The translations under genes and the position numbers were made by a program. DNA of 49,212 bases. Origin: Bacteroidales bacterium (GTDB taxonomy: Bacteria > Bacteroidota > Bacteroidia > Bacteroidales > P3). The notes beneath the pieces were generated by a model that worked only from the letters and a program-made list of their open reading frames with translations, was not told where the DNA came from and did no database searches. Each line of letters starts with the position of its first letter. Positions within the stretch are counted from its first letter, which is position 1. The DNA is taken from the NCBI GenBank assembly GCA_017960475.1, contig JAGCZH010000012.1:1-49212 (forward strand), written 5' to 3'. This document shows positions 35,401 through 43,021 of the stretch, one piece after another.

Positions 35401-36204
35401 GTCGCCAAACCCCGTGTTTTCATTCCCGCTTTCCCAGGAACCAACTGCGAATACGACAGCGCCAGAGCTTTCAACCGCGCTGGCGCGGAAAGCAACATCA
35501 TTGTTTTCCGTAACCAGAATGCGCAGCAGATACGCCAAAGTGTCGACGCATACGTCAAAGCCATAAACGAAAGCCAGATAATCATGCTCCCTGGCGGTTT
35601 CAGCGCTGGCGACGAGCCTGAGGGCAGCGCCAAATTTATCACTAGCGTCTTCCGCAATCAAAAGATAGCCGACGCCGTGATGGAGCTTCTCAACAAACGC
35701 GACGGTCTAATGCTAGGTATCTGCAATGGTTTCCAAGCCCTTATAAAGCTAGGACTTGTTCCCTATGGTGAGATACGTCCTCAAGAGGCCAACGCACCGA
35801 CACTAACCTTCAACACCATTGGACGACATCAAAGCAAGATGGCATACACTCGTGTTTCCAGCAATCTGAGTCCGTGGTTGCGCCGGGCCACTTTGGGACA
35901 AACCTACGTCATCCCTATCTCGCATGGCGAAGGTCGTTTCGTGGCACCGGAATCATGCATACAGCAACTCTTCGACAACGGCCAAGTCGCGACCCAGTAT
36001 GTAGACCTCAACGGCAACCCCACAATGGACGAGGAATACAACATGAATGGTAGCTACCTCGCCATTGAAGGCATCACAAGCCCTGACGGACGTGTCTTTG
36101 GCAAAATGGGACACAGCGAACGTCGCAGCAAAGGCAGCGCCATGAATATACCTGGCAACGATGACCAGCAAATCTTCGAAAGCGGAGTGGAGTATTTTAA
36201 ATAA
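32461..36204 (+). CDS. purL: Phosphoribosylformylglycinamidine synthase, single-chain type
   Basis: A 1247-residue enzyme of step 4 of de novo purine synthesis (FGAR, glutamine and ATP to FGAM). The N-terminal PurS-like region is followed by the linker/synthase domain with LDTYWSDHCRHTTF, ETHNHPTEIEPFGGAATCLGG and two AIRS-like halves. The glutaminase domain at the end has PAFPGTNCEYDSARAF, PGGFSAGDE, the nucleophile cysteine in LGICNGFQAL and the catalytic histidine in ISHGEGRF. Length is in the range of large Proteobacteria/Bacteroidota PurL. rsmG follows after 5 bp, so they are co-transcribed. Confidence 0.97.
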   Translation: MDKVRRIFVEKKADYSIQAKELQSEIRNYLNINVDDVRVLIRYDIENLSEDTYAKALVTVFSEPPVDNVYEEEYPHKADDFCFTVEYLPGQFDQRADSAEQCVKLLCDNEEPIIKSATTYIISGKLNEEQRQALVKHCVNPVDSRRADGPKPETLKEQFDEPADVITLEGFKDMNENSLNDLYNSLGLAMTFADFKHIQHYFHDEEKRDPTMTEIRVLDTYWSDHCRHTTFATELTNITFDEGYYRPLLENAFKQYLADHKEQYAGRNDKYVCLMDIGTLAGKRLKKAGILDDQEPSDEINACSIVVPVVIDGNKEEWLINFKNETHNHPTEIEPFGGAATCLGGCIRDPLSGRTYVYQAMRVTGAADPTKPLDQTLAGKLPQRKIVTTAAHGYSSYGNQIGLATGLVNEIYHPNYVAKRMEIGAVIAAAPRRAVKRLTSDPGDIIILLGGRTGRDGIGGATGASKSHTTKSLTTCGAEVQKGNAPTERKIQRLFRREEVSSIIKKCNDFGAGGVSVAIGELADGLQINLDRVPKKYAGLDGTELAISESQERMAVVVDPKDVDLMLQYADEENLEATVVATVTEEPRMVINWRGKEIVNLSRRFIDTNGAHQETTVSVSMPGKTNNNCQDCTTDTKNLWLKTLSDLNVCSQKGLVEMFDSSIGAGSVVMPFGGKYQLTPTQSMIGKLPLLDGQCDTVTIMSYGMDPYQTCWSPFHGAVYAVLSSVAKIAAAGGDASRVRLTFQEYFKKLGNDPYRWGEPFSALLGAYNAQMGLKLPAIGGKDSMSGTFNDIDVPPTLCSFAVGISDLQHVVTPELKQAGNKIVLLDIKQKEYGMPDYDDAMAQYASLRKAIEKGLVKSTYCIGFGGIIEAVSKMAFGNKLGVRLNADITNSMLTAKNYGYIVVEVASAEGLPFRNTTIGEVTAEDTFEACGVKIPLEEALAAWQKTLEGVFPTRTDSTIGDIKPISPKNYENIHVCSHKVAKPRVFIPAFPGTNCEYDSARAFNRAGAESNIIVFRNQNAQQIRQSVDAYVKAINESQIIMLPGGFSAGDEPEGSAKFITSVFRNQKIADAVMELLNKRDGLMLGICNGFQALIKLGLVPYGEIRPQEANAPTLTFNTIGRHQSKMAYTRVSSNLSPWLRRATLGQTYVIPISHGEGRFVAPESCIQQLFDNGQVATQYVDLNGNPTMDEEYNMNGSYLAIEGITSPDGRVFGKMGHSERRSKGSAMNIPGNDDQQIFESGVEYFK

Positions 36205-36209
36205 CAGCA

Positions 36210-36836
36210 ATGATAGACATCATCCTTAAATACTTTCCCGACCTCACCAGCAAGCAAAAGGAGCGCTTCGCCGCTTTGCCCGAGCTATATGGTGACTGGA
36301 ACAGTAAAATCAACGTCATCTCGCGCAAAGACATGGACAATTTTGTGGAGCACCATGTGCTCCACAGTCTTGCCATTGCCAAAATCGTTCAGTTCAAATC
36401 CATGAGCGACATTATGGATTTAGGTACAGGAGGCGGATTCCCCGGCATACCACTGGCAATCATGTTCCCCGACGCAAATTTTTATCTTGTCGACTCGATA
36501 GGGAAAAAAATAAAAGTGGTGAACGATGTCGCCTCTCAACTTGCGCTGACAAACGTCAAGGCTGAACAGATACGCGCTGAGCAAGTCCAAAAGGATTTCG
36601 ACTTCATCGTGTCGCGGGCCGTCACCGACTTAAGTCAATTTGTGGGGTGGGTCAAAGGGAAAATCTCTGGTACACACTACCACAAACTCCATAATGGCAT
36701 CATCTACCTTAAAGGCGGAGACTTGGACGATGAACTGGCACCTTTCCGTAAAAAAGTCAAACTTTACGACATCTCCGAATACTTCGACGAGCCCTATTTC
36801 GAGACAAAGAAAATAATCTATCTACCCATGAAATAA
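36210..36836 (+). CDS. rsmG: 16S rRNA (guanine-527-N7)-methyltransferase RsmG
   Basis: A 208-residue SAM-dependent methyltransferase that modifies G527 of 16S rRNA. The SAM motif is MDLGTGGGFPGIPLAIMFPD, followed by LVDSIGKKIKVV; EFVSRAV-like 'DFIVSRAVTDL' and the C-terminal YLKGGDLDDEL are family features. It starts 5 bp after purL and is closed by a strong terminator. Confidence 0.96.
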   Translation: MIDIILKYFPDLTSKQKERFAALPELYGDWNSKINVISRKDMDNFVEHHVLHSLAIAKIVQFKSMSDIMDLGTGGGFPGIPLAIMFPDANFYLVDSIGKKIKVVNDVASQLALTNVKAEQIRAEQVQKDFDFIVSRAVTDLSQFVGWVKGKISGTHYHKLHNGIIYLKGGDLDDELAPFRKKVKLYDISEYFDEPYFETKKIIYLPMK

Positions 36837-36861
36837 GGCGGTCTCCAGCACAGCTATAAAA

Positions 36862-36897
36862 AAGCGCCGGAAGTTGATACTTTCGGCGCTTATTTTT
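36862..36897 (+). terminator. Terminator of the purL-rsmG transcript
   Basis: A 12-bp stem with one G-T pair (36862-36873 with 36880-36891), a 6-nt loop and TATTTTTG after it. The A-run on the other side makes it usable for the convergent gene as well. Confidence 0.85.
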
Positions 36898-36920
36898 GAA
36901 GGGTCCTGATCTGTCTTCTG

Positions 36921-37817
36921 TCAGCGAATCAAAGTCACAGTTCCTTTTTGGTGTTGGACACCCTTTTGAGACACATTCATCTGAATAATGTATACATACG
37001 AGCCCATTGGTTGAGCGTGGCCTTTGAAAGTGCCATCCCATGATTCATTGATATCACGACTGTGGTATACCAATTTGCCGCCACGAGAGTAAATGTAAAT
37101 CTCATAGGAGAGAATAGCTGAGGCATTGGTCGGTTTGACAGTGAATTTACGCACAGCATCATTGGGGTCATCTGGTGCGAAAGCATTGGGTACCCAGACA
37201 TTCAGCTCCGAGGAAGCGGCCTTTGCAGGCTTGACATTGTTGTTTTTACCAGGTATGGAATCCGACATGACAGAAAGCTTCGGATTCTGTTCGCTGGGCT
37301 TTACCGCTGATACTTTGTCAGCAACCGTTGGTTGTGAAGGAATCGATTCCGTCACCACAGGTGAAGGGGCAATAATAGATACCGGCGCATTTGACTGAGT
37401 TGCAACAGCGACTTTATTGTCTCCTTTATCAATCAAGGCATCACCGGCAGGCTGGTCACCCGACTGTTGCGGTTGGAGTTCATTCTGGACAATAGCTTTT
37501 GTCTCATTAGGCGAAGTGACACCCTGAGAAACAAAATTGTCATCTTTTGCCTGTGTCATAACAGCCTCATGAGAAGGTGACTCAATACCGTTTTGCGATA
37601 GAACAACAACATTGTTGTCGCTCGAAACAATCTTGTTATCATTTTTATTGAATAGGGCGATAGCAATGGCGGCTGTCACAACGATAGCGGCTGCCGAAGA
37701 GACAAAGATATTGCGACGACGAATCGCGCGAAGCTTCAACGTGTCGTTAATCGACTGCCACAATGAATCATCAGGTTTAGGTTCAAAATTATCGAATTTT
37801 TCTTTCAGTGTCGACAT
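36921..37817 (-). CDS. Anti-sigma-like single-pass membrane protein with C-terminal T9SS type B sorting domain
   Basis: A 298-residue protein with three parts. Residues 1-36 are cytoplasmic and contain FEPKPDDSLWQSI, resembling the short D-x-W-x-x-I sigma-binding segment in N-termini of Bacteroidota anti-sigma-like proteins. Residues 37-56 form one membrane helix. Residues 60-200 are a low-complexity, S/P/Q/N-rich periplasmic linker. Residues 204-298 (ELNVWVPNAFAPDDPND ... YEIYIYSRGGKLVYHS ... ESWDGTFKGHAQPMGSYVYII ... GTVTLIR) match the gliding-motility/type B T9SS CTD. There is no cleavable signal peptide, so the CTD is tethered to the inner membrane. It follows the ECF sigma gene by 100 bp on the same strand. 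The function as regulator is inference. Confidence 0.8.
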   Translation of the reverse strand: MSTLKEKFDNFEPKPDDSLWQSINDTLKLRAIRRRNIFVSSAAAIVVTAAIAIALFNKNDNKIVSSDNNVVVLSQNGIESPSHEAVMTQAKDDNFVSQGVTSPNETKAIVQNELQPQQSGDQPAGDALIDKGDNKVAVATQSNAPVSIIAPSPVVTESIPSQPTVADKVSAVKPSEQNPKLSVMSDSIPGKNNNVKPAKAASSELNVWVPNAFAPDDPNDAVRKFTVKPTNASAILSYEIYIYSRGGKLVYHSRDINESWDGTFKGHAQPMGSYVYIIQMNVSQKGVQHQKGTVTLIR

Positions 37818-37917
37818 ACCATGTAAAGTTTATCGTGTAACGTCTAAAGATACTTATATATTAATATTCAACCATTTAGACATTAACATCGTTTCACATT
37901 TTTTTATTATTATTGTT

Positions 37918-38463
37918 TTATTTCAAATATTTTTCGAGGTCTTTGGACAATTGCTGTTTTGCACGAGCGAGGTTGGCTCTGACAGTCGATTCACTAACTC
38001 CTGCGACCTCTGCCGCTTCGGAAAAAGAAAGACCGTCGATCTCACATAAGTTGAAGACTAGACGTAGAGCCGGAGTAAGTTTTTGGATTGCATCCAGAAT
38101 AATATTGACATCAAGCCGATCAAAATGTTCTGATGTCGGATAAAAGTCGGCCATAGAGTCAATCTCATCGTTGTCCATCTGAATCTCCATGTTATTCTTA
38201 ACAGGACGCAATGCACTGAGAGCTGTATTGATAAAGATAGAGCGCATCCAAGCGTACAGAGACTCATGATCGTGCAATTTGTTCAAATTTTCGAAGACCT
38301 TGATGAAACCATCTTGAAACCAATCCTTTGCATCTTCGTCAGAATGCGAGTAGCGGAGGCAAATACCGTAAAGAGCCGGTGCATAGCGGTCATAAAGCTG
38401 TTTCATCGCCCGTTGGTCTTTTTTAAGACACGCCTCTACAAGTTTCGCTTCTTCCGGTTTCAT
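37918..38463 (-). CDS. ECF-family RNA polymerase sigma factor
   Basis: A 181-residue protein with sigma region 2 (RAMKQLYDRYAPALYGICLRYSHSDEDAKDWFQDGFIKVFENL, about 17-60) and region 4 with the HTH (LTPALRLVFNLCEIDGLSFSEAAEVAGVSESTVRANLARAKQQL, about 129-172). There is no extra C-terminal domain. It is paired with the membrane protein just downstream. In the P. gingivalis model an ECF factor (SigP) controls T9SS genes; whether this one is an orthologue cannot be told here. Confidence 0.93.
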   Translation of the reverse strand: MKPEEAKLVEACLKKDQRAMKQLYDRYAPALYGICLRYSHSDEDAKDWFQDGFIKVFENLNKLHDHESLYAWMRSIFINTALSALRPVKNNMEIQMDNDEIDSMADFYPTSEHFDRLDVNIILDAIQKLTPALRLVFNLCEIDGLSFSEAAEVAGVSESTVRANLARAKQQLSKDLEKYLK

Positions 38464-38515
38464 GTATATATAGACTCAAAAAAGCCTTTTTTGCTGCATA
38501 AAAAATGAAAAAAAA

Positions 38516-39190
38516 TCAATTTTTAACAATCTTTAACACTCTCAACTCGCCGTTCTCGTTGATTATAAATTGAATATTGAATTCAAAGAATTTCATACCG
38601 TAAACACGTTGAGGATCGTGATGGTACGAAGGCCGAGGGTCGAAAGCGAGCAAATCCAACAACGACTGGCGTTTTTCTTCAGGGATCTTCTTTAATAGGT
38701 ATTCATCACACACTACATCAAGAGAGCCTTTAGGAGCTTCCGGAGCGAAACCACTTCGAGCCTCAGGATGAGCGTCGGTATATGGCAGGTATGGTTTGAT
38801 GTCGAAGATAGGAGTACCGTCCATCAGATCGGCACCGGACACATGGAGTAATGGTCCGTCACATGATTGCGGCTCCACAGAGACAAGACGCACCGACGAC
38901 AGACCCAAGGCATTGGGACGGAAAGGCGAGCGAGTGGCGAATACTCCCATACGCTGGTTTCCTCCCAGCCGAGGGGGGCGGACAGTAGGCGACCATGGAA
39001 TGTCAAGGTTTTCGGAAAACTGCCAGATAAGCCAAAGGTAGTCGAAATCCTCAATACCACGAATGGCGTCGGCATTACGGAACTCCGGTTCAAAGACAAT
39101 GGTCGATGTCAAATCCTGAACGATATTGCTTTGTCGAGGAATACCGAATTTTTCCGGGAAAGGAGATTTTATATGTGCTATTGGCCTCAT
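38516..39190 (-). CDS. trmO: tRNA (N6-threonylcarbamoyladenosine(37)-N6)-methyltransferase TrmO
   Basis: A 224-residue member of the TsaA/VirR (UPF0066) family, which methylates t6A37 of tRNAs reading ACY codons using SAM. Motifs: PIAHIKSPFPEKFGIPRQ at the N-terminus, GIEDFDYLWLIWQF, the hallmark FATRSPFRPNALGLSSVRL, and GADLMDGTPIFDIKPYLPY. Length is normal. Its stop is 53 bp from the ECF sigma start; the PAP2 gene lies 6 bp upstream. Confidence 0.95.
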   Translation of the reverse strand: MRPIAHIKSPFPEKFGIPRQSNIVQDLTSTIVFEPEFRNADAIRGIEDFDYLWLIWQFSENLDIPWSPTVRPPRLGGNQRMGVFATRSPFRPNALGLSSVRLVSVEPQSCDGPLLHVSGADLMDGTPIFDIKPYLPYTDAHPEARSGFAPEAPKGSLDVVCDEYLLKKIPEEKRQSLLDLLAFDPRPSYHHDPQRVYGMKFFEFNIQFIINENGELRVLKIVKN

Positions 39191-39196
39191 AAAAAA

Positions 39197-39931
39197 CTAT
39201 CTATGCTTATTAGGTGAAAACAGAGGGTCCAACAAATCGTTGAGCCAATATGACAAATCAGCGCATACGATACCTAGAGCCATTCCGGAGAGTACATCTC
39301 CAAACCAATGCCTGTCGTTGTAAATCCTCATAAAACCAGTCAAGGCAGCGACGGCATAACCCGCCACAGGTATCGCCGGAGAAACCTGACCATATTCAAG
39401 ACGCAGCATTTCAGCTCCGGCAAAAGAGAAAGCCGTATGCCCCGAAGGGAAACTGGTAAGAGAGCTTCGGTCCGGGCGCTGTTCGTCAATGAAGAGCTTA
39501 AAAGTTTGGACCACAGCTGTAGAAGCCGCTATCGCCCCTAGCGACCGACGGGCCAACGACCATCCCGAGTGCCGCGAAGGGACTCCCGACCAGTCAAGAA
39601 TGTGGAGAGTAAGAAATGGCAGAAACTGGATATAGTTATCGAAATGCAGCGGCCTGAAGTCGAAAGTGTTGCGGCGCATCATCTGCACATTCTCACGTAT
39701 AACACGGTTCTCTCGATACGCCACATCAAGCCACAATGGTGTTGTGCCTAACGAGAAAGAGACAACTGGTACCGCCAGCATTGGGCTTTGCCAAACAAGG
39801 ACAGACTCTTTGTCAAAAGGAACAGAGTCGTGAGCGTTTATAGACGTGTCAACGATAATTGGCGTCTCCGCATTGGCATGAAGAGCAACAGAAAACAGAA
39901 AAGCCAATATCAAAAAAGGGCGACACGACAT
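39197..39931 (-). CDS. PAP2-family membrane phosphatase
   Basis: A 244-residue protein from the ATG at 39931 (MSCRPFLILAFLFSVALHANA, a signal peptide). The three catalytic motifs are present: KLFIDEQRPD (KX6RP), SFPSGHTAF (PSGH) and DRHWFGDV (the histidine plus aspartate of SRX5HX3D, with N-D-R in place of S-R). It should dephosphorylate a lipid phosphate such as undecaprenyl pyrophosphate or a lipid A precursor on the periplasmic side. It is packed between comB-like and trmO genes, probably one operon. Confidence 0.88.
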   Translation of the reverse strand: MSCRPFLILAFLFSVALHANAETPIIVDTSINAHDSVPFDKESVLVWQSPMLAVPVVSFSLGTTPLWLDVAYRENRVIRENVQMMRRNTFDFRPLHFDNYIQFLPFLTLHILDWSGVPSRHSGWSLARRSLGAIAASTAVVQTFKLFIDEQRPDRSSLTSFPSGHTAFSFAGAEMLRLEYGQVSPAIPVAGYAVAALTGFMRIYNDRHWFGDVLSGMALGIVCADLSYWLNDLLDPLFSPNKHR

Positions 39932-39947
39932 ATTCAAGAGACGAGAA

Positions 39948-40661
39948 TCAATTAATCTTTATCAGTTTACCATCATTAAAGGCAATAAGATATGGACAGG
40001 TGTCATTCAAAAAAGCCCAACGGACATCGTCGTCGAAGCCCAAACGTTGCAGACGATGCACATGTGTGGCCTTCTGGCAATAATTCAGAGGATCGTTAGC
40101 AGCGATATGCCAAAGATCCAATGACATCTGAGCCGCGTCATTGACAATACACACGTTGTCGCAAAGCTTTTGAAGGCGTTCTATCAAAGCTCCTGCAAAA
40201 AGAGTGTCCTCTATCGAAGGGTCGCCCTTCCAACCTGAGCACAGAATAACCACATCACGCTCAGAAACAAGCGCTTCAGAGAGGATACTGATATTGGCGA
40301 AAGAGCCTATCAAACAACGTCCTGCGCGAGCACCGCAAAGAATAGACACAGTGCCATTGGTTGTGGAATAGGCCACACGCTGACCATGCAAATCAAGCGA
40401 AAGGTATTTTGTCGGTGAATTGCCCAAAGTAGCGTCCATAAGTTTCACACCGTTACGCTCTGCTGCAAGCAGATACCCTTGCTCACGATAATATGGAAGT
40501 GGCACCAGAGAGTCCAGAGGAACGATATGGTCGACACCGGCATAAAATGCGGCGCACACCACAGAAGTAGCGCGCAGTATGTCGACAGCGACAGTGACAT
40601 GGTTTCCCGTTATCACACGAGTATCAAAAAGCGATGGAGAAAGAGAGACTTCTATATTCAT
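39948..40661 (-). CDS. 2-phosphosulfolactate phosphatase family protein (ComB-like)
   Basis: A 237-residue protein. The start at 40661 (MNIEVSLSPSLFD) is chosen because an upstream in-frame ATG lies in the 3' end of the RNase P RNA gene. Family motifs are VAVDILRATSVVCAAF, LLAAERNGVKLMDATLGNSP, YSTTNGT and CSGWKGDPSIEDTLFAGAL. ComB removes phosphate from 2-phosphosulfolactate in methanogen coenzyme M synthesis. Many Bacteroidota carry homologues without making coenzyme M, so the in vivo substrate here is uncertain; sulfolactate metabolism is one possibility. Confidence 0.85.
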   Translation of the reverse strand: MNIEVSLSPSLFDTRVITGNHVTVAVDILRATSVVCAAFYAGVDHIVPLDSLVPLPYYREQGYLLAAERNGVKLMDATLGNSPTKYLSLDLHGQRVAYSTTNGTVSILCGARAGRCLIGSFANISILSEALVSERDVVILCSGWKGDPSIEDTLFAGALIERLQKLCDNVCIVNDAAQMSLDLWHIAANDPLNYCQKATHVHRLQRLGFDDDVRWAFLNDTCPYLIAFNDGKLIKIN

Positions 40662-40696
40662 TAGCATGAAAGCGCTGACATTATACAATAAAAAAA

Positions 40697-41059
40697 ACGG
40701 CATCGTGTAAGCCGGGTTCTGTGAACTGGCTGAAACCAGACCTCTATCATTAATCTAGGGCGTACGTTGCCGCACGTCTCAATCAACCTACCCCCCGGCA
40801 AAGAGCGAGTCAACCCTTAACTGCCGGTATATTTGGTTTTTCAGCCCATAAGGTTTACCATCATGCGACATCACTGACGCATGTCGTGAGCTCTTACCTC
40901 GCGTTTTCACCCTTACCCGAAGGCGGTCTGTTTTCTGTGGCACTTGCTGTGGCGCACAGCTTGCGCGGTGCGTCCCTTCCTGTTAGGAAGTATGGTGACT
41001 CTTTGCTGCCCGGACTTTCCTCCCGCAGCTTACGCTGCCGGCGATAGAGCGGATGCCGT
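40697..41059 (-). ncRNA. rnpB: RNase P RNA, bacterial type A
   Basis: The minus strand begins with ACGGCATC, pairing with the terminal GATGCCGT (helix P1, 41052-41059 with 40697-40704). It contains the conserved GAGGAAAGTCCGGGC near the 5' end and ACAGAACCCGGCTTAC at the 3' end. About 363 nt, normal for the type. A run of seven T follows on the minus strand (40690-40696). Confidence 0.95.
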
Positions 41060-41071
41060 TTTTTCGGTTTG

Positions 41072-41079
41072 CAAAAATA
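41072..41079 (-). promoter_or_regulatory. -7 box of rnpB (TATTTTTG)
   Basis: It matches TAnnTTTG on the minus strand, 12 bp upstream of the RNase P RNA 5' end, at the spacing expected for a transcription start. Confidence 0.7.
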
Positions 41080-41597
41080 CACAAAAATAAACACTTATAA
41101 TAACTATCTAAAACAAATACAAATAATAATCTTATTTACAATATCTTAACAAATACAAGTCAATACACGCATAATATACATTCATATAGTTCCAGCTAAA
41201 AAAATGAATTATTATCTGCCCTGTTAGTAATAATAGGGCATGGCTCCTATTATCTTTGAGAGAAATATCTATTTTCTATGCATGAGGAACTTGCGTCCAC
41301 ATTACAGAGTGTCCGACACAGAGTCCAGAGACCCATTCGTGTTAAGAAAGTCTGTCAGGGTCCGACGTTCGGGTAGGGCTACATATGGCAAAGAAAGTAC
41401 TCTAACTACGAATTAAAAATGGAACTGTGAATTATACGATCCCCAACGGAGTGATGAACACAGCTGAAATTAATTAAATGTAGTGAATAATTGAGCAAGT
41501 AGACACGATATTTGATTATAGGCCAATTACTCGAATTTGCCATACGACCTGTAAGTGTCATACAGATTGGCTCATGCCGTTTATATAAAGACACACA
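41080..41597. other. Non-coding, A/T-rich stretch between rnpB and the DUF2442 gene
   Basis: I find no gene. A hairpin TGCCCT/AGGGCA (41217-41222 with 41235-41240) lacks a T-run. A 32-codon frame (41278-41376) and a 62-codon frame on the minus strand (41406-41594, GTG start) have no support. Composition suggests decayed accessory DNA. Confidence 0.5.
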
Positions 41598-41849
41598 TTA
41601 AGCCACCGCCACCCCTCGTTCATAGAGCGATTCGGGGGCAAAGCCTATTTCGTTATTCCAGTCGACAGTGAATGGATTGAGCGTAAAGTTACGAAAGTAA
41701 TCCATATCCTGCAACTTGCGGCAGTCACCTTTCTGCATCAAAGGAGTGAAATCAACAAGTTTAACCGCACCATCGTTGAAAGTAAGTTTCAAGATGTAGT
41801 CACGCACATATTCGGCAGCAGTTACGCAAAGGATAAAGCTATCTTCCAT
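41598..41849 (-). CDS. DUF2442 domain-containing protein
   Basis: An 83-residue protein (MEDSFILCVTAAEYVRDYILKLTFNDG ... DWNNEIGFAPESLYERG). The pattern 'D-Y-x-L-x-L-x-F-x-(D/N)-G', followed by F-x-P and W-x-x-x-I/D-F-A-P-E-x-L-Y, is that of DUF2442. Genes of this family usually follow a DUF4160 gene in a two-gene, toxin-antitoxin-like unit; the function is not established. Here the DUF4160 partner is only a fragment, 6 bp upstream. The protein itself looks complete. Confidence 0.85.
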   Translation of the reverse strand: MEDSFILCVTAAEYVRDYILKLTFNDGAVKLVDFTPLMQKGDCRKLQDMDYFRNFTLNPFTVDWNNEIGFAPESLYERGVAVA

Positions 41850-41855
41850 AATAGA

Positions 41856-41963
41856 CTATTCAAGAGGTTCAATCTTCTTGGGCGACATATTGTTAGATGC
41901 ATACTCCCAGTTCTGAAGAAGTTCTTCCTTATGCAAATCCATCCATTCATAGATTTTATATGC
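41856..41963 (-). pseudogene. C-terminal remnant of a DUF4160 gene
   Basis: Thirty-five codons (AYKIYEWMDLHKEELLQNWE ... KKIEPLE, then TAG) match the C-terminal end of DUF4160 proteins (helix with H-x-x-E-L-x-x-N-W-E and the closing I-x-P-L). An in-frame TAA stands directly before the first of these codons, and the upstream 300 bp contain no recognisable N-terminal part. The partner gene is therefore truncated. Confidence 0.7.
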
Positions 41964-41966
41964 TTA

Positions 41967-42390
41967 ATAACGATAACTAATGAAAATTATTGTATGCAAT
42001 AATGTTTTTATCGATTATGAACAGAAATAATCATTAGAACAACACGCCTTTGCGCTCAGCGTTGTGTCGGCAATCCTTCGGCGAATGGTCAATCTCTCTT
42101 AGAAAAGAAAGATTAAATTACAATGAATCGAAAAACAACAAAAGAGCGACCTATACGCCTCTAATTGAGCTTTTGCATACAAGCGGTGTAGTTTGTATAA
42201 CCCAATCGATCACTAGACCGATTTTTCTTTTTTTATACACTCCTTCCGACTTAAAATAGTTTGCAGAATATCATATATAAAAAAGACAGAAATTAGAGTT
42301 TCTATTTTTTTTTGTATTTTTGCAGTTTGATTATCACAACACAAAACAAGTTTACAATAACAACTAATTAATTGTCAATATTATATACAA
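41967..42390. other. Non-coding region before the DUF4810 lipoprotein gene
   Basis: It is A/T-rich with no supported gene; a 69-codon frame at 42050-42259 has no features of a real protein. A -7 box TATTTTTG at 42315-42322, 68 bp before the ATG, is the likely promoter of the following lipoprotein operon. Confidence 0.55.
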
Positions 42391-42957
42391 ATGATAATAA
42401 TTAGAGATAATATAAAAAAGGCTATCACAATATGTGGTGTAGCTTTATTGTTCAGTTGTGGCGGCACTCGCTACTCAGTTGACGAAAAAGTCCTGTTGGA
42501 ATATGGCAAAGAACCCAACGAGGCCAACACGGAGAATCTGTCCAAAAGCTATGCCGCTGTCATAAACAAGAGCCGTAAAACAGGTCTCAAAGAGGCCGGC
42601 ATATACAGTGACTACGCTGTCACATTGGTTAAACAAGGCAAAAGAGCCGAAGCCAACAACTGGTTTAACAAAGAGATGGAGTCATTCCCCTCTTCGAAAA
42701 GCTATGTCATGCAACTAAAACGCATATTGATACCTGAATATCAGAACGACAACACCGTCCGCGATATCAGCGCCATCGAAGGGGATGAAACCGAAGAGGC
42801 AACTCTGACTCCCAAGCAGCGTTCTGAGGCCGAGAAAAAAGCCGCCCAAGTGATGGGGGAAGATACTGTGGAAGAGGACACCAAAGCCTTGGATTCTGAA
42901 TCAGGAGAAAGCAACACCGACGAAATGGACTCGGAATCCGAGGAAAAGAAAGATTGA
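42391..42957 (+). CDS. DUF4810 domain-containing lipoprotein
   Basis: A 188-residue protein with a lipoprotein signal (ITICGVALLFSCGG). The central segment GLKEAGIYSDYAVTLVKQGKRAEANNWFNKEMESFPSSKSYVMQLKR is the TPR-like helix pair of DUF4810. The C-terminal ~60 residues are very acidic (ESGESNTDEMDSESEEKKD) and probably disordered. DUF4810 proteins are typically encoded between a CsgG/HfaB-like gene and a DUF799 gene. DUF799 follows here (64 bp on), but there is no CsgG-like gene upstream. Role unknown, probably a periplasmic-facing outer-membrane lipoprotein. Confidence 0.8.
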   Translation: MIIIRDNIKKAITICGVALLFSCGGTRYSVDEKVLLEYGKEPNEANTENLSKSYAAVINKSRKTGLKEAGIYSDYAVTLVKQGKRAEANNWFNKEMESFPSSKSYVMQLKRILIPEYQNDNTVRDISAIEGDETEEATLTPKQRSEAEKKAAQVMGEDTVEEDTKALDSESGESNTDEMDSESEEKKD

Positions 42958-43021
42958 AAAGAAGTTATTATCAAACTCATCGACAAAACATATATAGTTA
43001 CACGTCAACATACATCCAACG

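Noticed and set aside
41278..41376. A 32-codon frame in the gap after rnpB
   Set aside because: Too short, no promoter or conserved pattern visible.
41360..41400. TTCGGGT-containing stretch considered as a tRNA T-arm
   Set aside because: No acceptor stem, anticodon arm or CCA end can be drawn. I found no tRNA gene in any gap of the window.
41406..41594. 62-codon minus-strand frame after the DUF2442 gene (GTG start)
   Set aside because: No homology that I recognise, rare-looking composition and no translation signal.
42050..42259. 69-codon frame upstream of the DUF4810 gene
   Set aside because: No promoter before it, no protein-like pattern; it ends before the real promoter at 42315.
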